From contig CM018050.1 of assembly GCA_008638375.1 (NCBI GenBank), positions 31,858,220-31,922,219 of the forward strand: a DNA stretch of 64,000 bases, written 5' to 3'. This document shows, piece after piece, positions 57,300-64,000 of the stretch. This DNA is from Nyssa sinensis. Lineage: Eukaryota > Streptophyta > Magnoliopsida > Cornales > Nyssaceae. The translations under genes and the position numbers were made by a program. Numbering within the stretch: the first letter of the stretch is position 1; each line of letters starts with the position of its first letter. Below the pieces are notes generated by a model that made no database searches, had not been told where the DNA came from, and worked only from the letters and a program-made list of their open reading frames with translations.

Positions 57300-58197
57300 A
57301 GCTCCAGGCTAGCCCATTGTGTTAGACATGACGGAGTTCGATCTTATCTTTGGTGTGGACTGGTTGTCGACCTATCAGGCGACCATTGATTGTTAGCAAA
57401 TGAGGGTGACCGTCTATAATCCTGAAGGAGACTATTTTTATTTCTTGGGTGATCGTAGTGACCTCACTGCTCCACGCATGTGGGACTCGCGTGACTTGGG
57501 CGAGCTTAGCTATATGTTCTCGAGTTAGGTAGTAGACGATGTGGAAGTCATGAGGAGCTACCCCTAGTGGTGAGAGACTTCCCAAACGTGTTTTCAAATG
57601 ATTTATATGAATTGCCGCCACACCGGGAGATAGAGTTCTCCATTGAGTTATTACTGGGCACTACACCAATCTTCATGGCACCTTACCGCATGGCACTTGC
57701 GGAGTTGAGAGAGCCAAAGGTGTAACTTGAGGAATTGTTAAATAAGAGTTTTATACGTTCTAGTACGTCACCATGGGGGGCACCAGCCTTTTTTGGAAAA
57801 AAGAGTGATAGAACATTCCGACTTTGTATTGACTATCGTAAGCTTAATTGGGTGACTGTGAAGAATAAGTACCCGTTGCCGCACATTAATGACTTTTTTG
57901 ATTAATTGAGGGGATCTGTTATCTTCTCCAAGATTGATTTGAGATCTAGTTATCATCAGTTAAGGATCAAGGAAAAAGATATTCTGAAAACCACCTTTTC
58001 GCACACGATACGGTCAGTATGAGTATTGAGTTATTCCATTTGGGTTGACTAATGCTCCAGCCGCTTTAATAGACCTCATGAATCGTGTTTTCCAACAATA
58101 TCTTAATACCTTTGTCATCATCTTTGTAGACGACATTCTTATCTACTCACCGTCCAAAGAGAAACATGAGGAACATCTTCTCATTGTTTCGTAAACT
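57300..58197 (+). pseudogene. Tekay-type protease and reverse transcriptase, decayed
   Basis: The protease end is seen as DMTEFDLIFGVDWLSTY (about 57,327-57,375). Reverse transcriptase motifs follow: [14 protein letters not shown] text near 57,870, [20 protein letters not shown] and the catalytic [11 protein letters not shown] with VDD at 58126-58134. In-frame stops are frequent (for example near 57,390, 57,530, 57,720 and 57,905). Confidence 0.8.
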
Positions 58198-58900
58198 TTG
58201 CGAGAGCACCGATTGTATGGCAAATTTGAGAAATATGGCTTTTGGTTAGTGGAAGTGAAGTTTCTCGAGTATGTTGTTTCGCAACAAGGAATATCTGTGG
58301 ATCCTTCAAAGATTGAAGCTGTCACAACATGGGAAAGGCCGAAGAATGCATTTGAGATTCATAGTTTTTTGGGCTTAGCGAGGTACTACCACAGGTTCGT
58401 CGAAGGATTTTCACGTTTGGCTACGTCTATGATGAGGCTCACTAGAAAGGGAGTTCGATTTGTATGGGATGATACTTGTGAGCATTCCTTTCAAGAATTG
58501 AAGACTTGTCTTACCATGGCACCGATCCTTACTATTCCCAAGAGTAGAGGGAAATATTTCATTTATTGTGATGCTTTGCGGGAAGGGTTAGGTTGCGTCC
58601 TTATGCAAAAGGGCAAGGTAGTAGCATATAGATCACGATAGCTGAAACCTCATGAGAGGAGTTATTTGACGCATGATTTGGAGCTAGCCACCATTGTCTT
58701 CGCATTGAAAAGTTAGCGACTGTTATCTTTATGGTGAGAGGTTCGAAGTCTTTTCTAACCAAAAGAGTCTTAAGTGTCTTTTCTCTAAAAAAGATTTGAA
58801 CTTAAGACAAAGACAATGGATAGAGTACATGAAAGACAAAGATGATGCAATACCATCCGGGAAAGGCCAACGTTGTAGCCAATGCATTTAGTAGAAGATC
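58198..58900 (+). pseudogene. Tekay-type reverse transcriptase thumb and RNase H, decayed
   Basis: An open piece of 147 codons (58198-58641) shows FLEYVVSQQGISVDPSKIEA, FLGLARYYHRFVEGFS and ILTIPKSRGKYFIYCDA, the connection between reverse transcriptase and RNase H. After a stop at 58,639 the text continues RSYLTHDLELATIVFAL before breaking up. Confidence 0.85.
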
Positions 58901-59189
58901 TTGAGGGAATTTGGCTAATATACTCATTTAGGAGTGGAAAATGCTAAAGGCAACATCAGAGTATGACCTATGTCTTGATAAGACCGAAGGGACCGTTATG
59001 TTATTCTCCGTCGTTGCGTGCCCTAGCTTGCTTACTCGAGTGCTTGACGCACAGTTACAGGATTCAGAGGCAGAGGTCATTCACACTCGTATTGCCAGTG
59101 GGGACACAGTCGAGGGTTGGACACTTCATACCGACCATGGCTTGAGATTTTAATGATGAGTCTATGTTCCACAGCCTTGTCACGAGGAT

Positions 59190-60090
59190 GTCATGCGAGA
59201 GTTTCACCATTCTAAGATGGAAGTTCATATAGGAGGCATGAAGATATACCATAATCTTTGCAAACAGTATTGGTGGAAAGGCATGAAGACCGATGTAGTA
59301 GGATTTGTTAGTAGATGCTTGACGTGTCAGCAAGTTAAGGTCGAACACCGAGGGACCTACAGGAATGCTTTAGCCACTTCTAGTTGCCGAGTGGAAGTGG
59401 CAACACATTACTATGGACTTTGTATCCGGGTTTACTATGAACACCATAATCTTCTCAAACAGTAATGCTAGTTGGGTTATTGTGGATCGATTAATGAAAT
59501 CTATACACTTCTTGCCCATTTGGACTACAAATTCAGTGGAGTCTTTTAGCTGCCTATATATACGGGAGATTGTTCGTTTCTATGGGGTGCTGCTATCTAT
59601 TGTTTCTGATAGGGATGCACGATTTATCGCTCGGTTTTAGGAGAGTCTACAAGCTGCCTTGGGTACTGACTTGGCACTTAGCACTGCATTCCACCCAGAG
59701 ATAAATGGTTAGTCCGAGTGTACTATTTAGACCTTGGAGGACATGTTACGTACTTGTGTTGTGGATTTCAAGAGCAGTTAGGAGGATCACTTACCACTTT
59801 TCGAGTTTGCCTATAACAATGGTTATCAAGCGAGCATTGAAATGGCACCATTTGAGGCCTTATATGGTAGGCCATGTTGATCACCTATTTGTTGGACCGA
59901 AGTCAGGATGCTACAGTTTTGGGTCCGGACTTAGTTCAGAAGACTACCGAAAAGATAAACGTTATTCGACAGCGGTTACTTATGGCACAGAGTAGGCAAA
60001 AGAGTTATGCGGACAAGAGGTGTACACCTATAGCCTTCGAAGTTGGAGATCATGTTTTTCTTAAGGTAGCATTGCGGAAGGTTTGACTCG
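59190..60090 (+). pseudogene. Tekay-type integrase, decayed
   Basis: The zinc-binding domain is visible: REFHHSKMEVHIGGMK, YWWKGMKTDV and SRCLTCQQVKVEH (H-H-C-C pattern). The catalytic core follows in another frame: ASWVIVDRLMKSIHFLP, SIVSDRDARFIARF and then [25 protein letters not shown]. Stops and frame changes occur at 59,460, 59,640 and 59,710-59,880. Confidence 0.8.
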
Positions 60091-60160
60091 ATTGGAAAAG
60101 GATGAAAGCTAGCACCATAGTATATTAGGCTATTCAAGATCTTTGAAAAGATAAGAGAAG

Positions 60161-60475
60161 TTGTTTATCGACTTGCATTGCCGCCACGATTATTCAGGGA
60201 TTCATAATGTATTTCGCGTGTCTATGCTTCTCAAATATCAACCAGATCCTTCACATGTGTTAGATTGGACGGAGTTGGATATTGAGGGGGATGCATCTTA
60301 TGAGAAGCGTCATATTCGAGTTTTGGACACTGGTGAACAAGTCTTGAGGGTTAAGACTATTTCTCTAGTTAAAGATCTATGGCGACATCATGGCCTTGAA
60401 GAGGCTACATAGAAGCGTAAGGATGTAATCCGCACCAAACATCCCAACTTGTTCGCTAATCAAGGTATACTCTAA
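60161..60475 (+). pseudogene. Chromodomain end of the Tekay-type polyprotein
   Basis: The frame reads FRVSMLLKYQPDPSHVLDW, then RHIRVLDTGEQVLRVKTISL and VKDLWRHHGLEEAT, followed by a stop where Trp is expected, then KDVIRTKHPNLF. Chromodomains of this type bind heterochromatin marks and steer integration. The 83-codon open part is unusually well kept compared with the rest. Confidence 0.85.
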
Positions 60476-60511
60476 ATTTTGAGGACAAAATTTTTTCTAA
60501 GAGGGAGAGAA

Positions 60512-60760
60512 TGTAAAGACCCAAAATTTTTTATTTATTTACAAATTATAAAATAATCAGTGTAAAATTTTATTAAGAAATTAAATTTGTTAAATGAAAT
60601 GACTAAAATGAGTTTGGAAATAAAAATGAGGAAAAGAAATAAGGAGGAGCAAAAAAGGAAATTTCACATTTTGTTTTACTTTTGGCCTTTTAAAGCCAAT
60701 TCCCCACACACCTAAAACACACACTAGAAACACACACACACACATTTACGTGAAAGAGGT

Positions 60761-60822
<62 letters not shown>

Positions 60823-62667
60823 AGAGAAGAAGAGAGGGAAGGCTAGGGTTTAAAGATCTTTGGAGAAGTGGAGTTTTTCTTAGGAGATTGAAGAAGCACA
60901 AAGTCTCCTCACTTACAAATCTCAAGATTCAATAAGGGAAAAGTTAGGGTTTCTACCACAACTTGAAGAATTGAAGTAGGGGATTTCTAAACCTAGGTAT
61001 AGAACTTGTGAATCTATCACATATCTTGCTATAAAATTGTTAATTTTTGCATATTTGGGCATATGTTGCATGTAACTTGAAAATCCATGTATTGGTTAAA
61101 TTCTTACTATGAAATGAATAGTTTTTATCCTATCTTGATGTTGATATAACTCCTGGTTCAATGCAAAAATTTTTGGTTGGTGAAATACAAATGGCGTTTT
61201 GTGTGTGTTATGTTTGATATTGTAAATGCCATGCAAGATGTTTGTGAAAGTTCTTGAATGAATCCTTGATGTAAAATTATGAAAATTTGATGAAGTTACT
61301 TGAATGCTTAATCCTCTTGATGAATACATGATGAATTGTGAACATAAATGTGAATGTTAAGTCCATTGAAAATGTGTGATTTTGAGAGTGGTGAGATTGC
61401 ACTTACCCGGGATATTGATTGGTGTACAGGATGGTGTCTTCCTTCAACTTGCTAGCTGTAAACCTGTGCAGGTGGTCATATGTTTCCATCAGGTTACTAG
61501 CCCATAAATCACACAAGGCTTACTTGGGGCTGACTAAGAATATAGTCTTGGGATTAAGACTTGAGAGATGAAAATAAAAACTTTGAATAATTGAAAAAAC
61601 TCAAATGGAATGAACCCTTAAATTTTGGAAAAATATACATTTCTCTCATTGATAGTGTTTTTTTGTAATGCTTATATGCTTTAGTACATGAAAACTTGGC
61701 TATTGGTTTGAATCCTTATTGTTGATAATGCATGCTTGATGAACACTTGATTGCCCCTACAAGTGCACAAGCATACACGTGCCACCACATTTTCTTACCT
61801 TCGTTTAGATCCTTCCTACTGGGATTGTTGTACTGACTCCTACTAGATGCAGGAGTAGGCAAGGAAATGATCGCGGGTTAACGAATCCTTTGATGCTACT
61901 TTTGGAAGACCGCATTTTGTGTACTTGGATGACCCCCTTTATGTGGAGGCTTGTAGGCTTGTAGGCTTGTAATGACTTTCATTTTTTAACACAATTGGAC
62001 ATGTATATACTTGTGGTGGGTCATGTTTTTGGGTAACATTTGAATGACTATTGTAAGCTATTTTGGAAAGATCACCATTTGTGTATATTTGACTACCATG
62101 AACTTTTTGGAAGCTTGTTAATTGTGTGTTCATTTGGAATAGACCATGTGAATAGTATCTAGAATAGGTATGAACTCTAATGATTATGTTGATGTAATTA
62201 TGGTAGGGCACTTGACTATCTTTTGATCTCTTTTGGATTATGGAATATGAAATTTGCATAAAACTTAGTGTACTTCTTCTTATTTTAAATGCATAAAATC
62301 TCATGAAATTGATGCCAAAAATATGAAAAAATATTTAATATATACTTGAAAACTAATAGAGTTGAAAAGGAAACCAAAATAGCTGGAAAAAGTCACAAGA
62401 AAGCAAGTATGGGTCAGCCCGACTGGTACTATTCACTGGTATACTGGTCCAGCCATATTTTTCTTTATTTTCTTCTTTCTTTTCAAGCCTTGTTTGGGGT
62501 TGTTTTAAGAGACTTTTAGGGCATTGTTTTAAGATATTAAAATATAGTATTTGAAGAATAAAATCTCATTAAAAAGATGATCTTTTCACTAGAATGTGAC
62601 TAAAATACTTAACTTCAAGAATAAGGATCATGAGTCATAATCAGGTTTTAGAAACTCGGTCGTGACA
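60512..62667 (+). repeat. 3' LTR of the Tekay-type element, 2.2 kb
   Basis: Begins TGTAAAGACCCAAAATTTTT after the purine tract and ends GAAACTCGGTCGTGACA. A GA microsatellite lies at 60,760-60,830 and a donor-like CTAG/GTATAGAACTTG near 60,996. The opening resembles solo LTR 2 read on the minus strand (TGTAGAGATCCAAATTTTT), so this element belongs to the same broad LTR group. Confidence 0.9.
60760..60830 (+). repeat. GA microsatellite in the 3' LTR
   Basis: An almost pure (GA)n run with a few AAAGAG interruptions. It gives a false open frame of Arg-Glu repeats. Confidence 0.95.
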
Positions 62668-64000
62668 ATTTTGAGACATTAAAAGATTTTTAATATCTCA
62701 TTCATAACAATCTTCCCATTTTTTTTACTCTCAAAAGTAATCATTTTTTTTTTTAGTTCATTTTCTTTCTTCAAGGACATTTATGCCATTATAATTGCCA
62801 TAAAATTTTACCTATATCCCTTGAGATTGACACGTGTATAAACTTTTCCCCTTCATTAATGGTCAAACATGATAAACAATAGAAAAGGCAAACATGATCA
62901 ACAATGGAAAAGGCTTGCATCAGTCATTAAACTTGTCTAAATGTCAATATTAGCCTTCAAAAACATGAAGAAAGACTTTACTTTCATTAATAGAATTGAA
63001 AGGAGAAAAATTCACTCATATGATATATTTAAACTGAAGTAATCTCACCATCTTCTTCTATCTTCTAAAAATTGAAGTACAGTTAACCCTCCATAATTAA
63101 TAGATTTATAAATTCAAAATTTATTAATTATTAAGTTTTCTCATAATTTCATTAACAAAGAAATATTTCTTATATGTAAATAGCTTTTCGTACAAAAGTA
63201 GGACTTTATATACAATTTTTCAATGACATTTTAGTTTTTTATAAAAAATATTTATAATGCTCAACTTAAAGCATAAAAACTCCTAATGTTCTTTTCAAGT
63301 AAAAAAAATGTGTTTTCTGATGTTATAATTTTTCTCACTTACAATACTTTTAACTTCAATTATGTTGAATTAATAAGTATACTTATCGAGACATGTTATA
63401 AATGTGATATATATTTATTAGGACCATGGCGTCCATTTTGTAAATTGGCTTATCCGGTTAGGCAAAACATGTTTTATGTGTAATCTGTACATAAGTCCTT
63501 CGAGTTGAGTACTTCGATGCACGTTCTTACTCAAGTTCGTCCAAAAGAGATTACCGTGTATCACTATCGGTCGACTTGTTTTCAGAAGGGTAAAATGGTC
63601 TTTTGTATTTGATTGGATCTCACACACTCACACCATGCATGCATATCATATAGATTTTATCTTATCATCATGTATGTGATTAACTTGTGGTTATGAACTA
63701 TTTTTTCCAAAATGCATATTTGAAAGTAAACAAATGAAAAAATTCAATTCCCAAAATTCGTTCGAACGAGCAACAGTAGGGTTCGTTCTCATTTATTTTC
63801 ATTCGTTCGAACCGTTGTATCAAATGAGTTTCTGCAACCTCAAAGTTATACTCGTTCGATACTCATTACATGTTCGTTTGAATGAACCCTAGGCTAAAAC
63901 AGATTTATAACCTAATTTTTTCTCAATTGGGGATCAACCAAGCTCTTTGCAAAAAATAGGCAAAAATATATTTGAAAGTAGTTAAAAACAGAGTGAGAAA
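62668..64000. other. Intergenic sequence, no supported gene
   Basis: AT-rich with no coding signal. At 63,755-63,895 the motif TTCGTTCGAACGA and partial forms recur about five times. No element ends could be placed. Confidence 0.5.

Larger units (their letters stand above)
52409..62667 (+). mobile_element. Decayed Ty3/gypsy chromovirus (Tekay/Del type)
   Basis: A short 5' LTR remnant, primer-binding site, gag, protease, reverse transcriptase, RNase H, integrase, chromodomain and a full 3' LTR follow in order. The C-terminal PSHVLDW and VKTISLVKDLWRHHGLEEATW text is typical of the Tekay/Del group. Every coding part has stops. gag is split by solo LTR 5 (53072-56048). A purine tract (AAGAGGGAGAGA) precedes the 3' LTR. 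Confidence 0.9.

Noticed and set aside
60750..60935. Arg-Glu repeat protein
   Set aside because: Translation of the GA microsatellite in the 3' LTR.

Overview
The window looks like a nuclear contig from an AT-rich, repeat-rich flowering plant, most likely a eudicot. The reasons are a many-exon kinesin with a plant-only domain architecture, Ty1/copia and Ty3/gypsy chromovirus retrotransposons primed by initiator tRNA-Met, Stowaway- and Tourist-like MITEs and a TRIM element. I cannot name the species.

Region 1 (about 1-13,560) holds the only host gene I can support. It is a minus-strand kinesin-14 of the KP1 type: calponin-homology domain, coiled coil, internal motor, basic tail. I traced 19 coding exons from the ATG at 13,286 to the stop at 1,007. 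Two things stand out. One motor-domain intron has an exact U12-type AT 5' splice site. A one-base insertion near 2,329 shifts the frame and stops translation after the motor. The introns carry a TRIM, a Tourist-like MITE and a triplicated 131-bp repeat.

Region 2 (14,004-22,066) is a decayed Ty1/copia element. Its 5' LTR, but not its 3' LTR, contains two different MITEs, and its pol gene is split by a 2.8-kb solo LTR. A gene-poor stretch (22,067-25,766) follows.

Region 3 (25,767-35,406) is a decayed minus-strand Ty3/gypsy chromovirus, split in RNase H by a solo LTR. Region 4 (36,368-44,353) is a solo LTR with a second solo LTR nested inside it. Region 5 (46,601-50,932) is a Copia-type LTR that also contains a solo LTR. 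Region 6 (52,409-62,667) is a decayed Tekay/Del-type chromovirus with a truncated 5' LTR, and its gag is split by yet another solo LTR. The ends (35,407-36,367, 44,354-46,600, 50,933-52,408, 62,668-64,000) hold no gene I can support.

The main pattern beyond the kinesin is six large (2.8-4.2 kb) LTRs of one related group. All lack an internal region. Five have perfect 5-bp target-site duplications and one has a 4/5 match. At least five of the six landed inside another element. They share a splice-donor-like GTATG block, a conserved 3' block and a tandem unit whose copy number varies, which makes them a natural series for studying LTR evolution.
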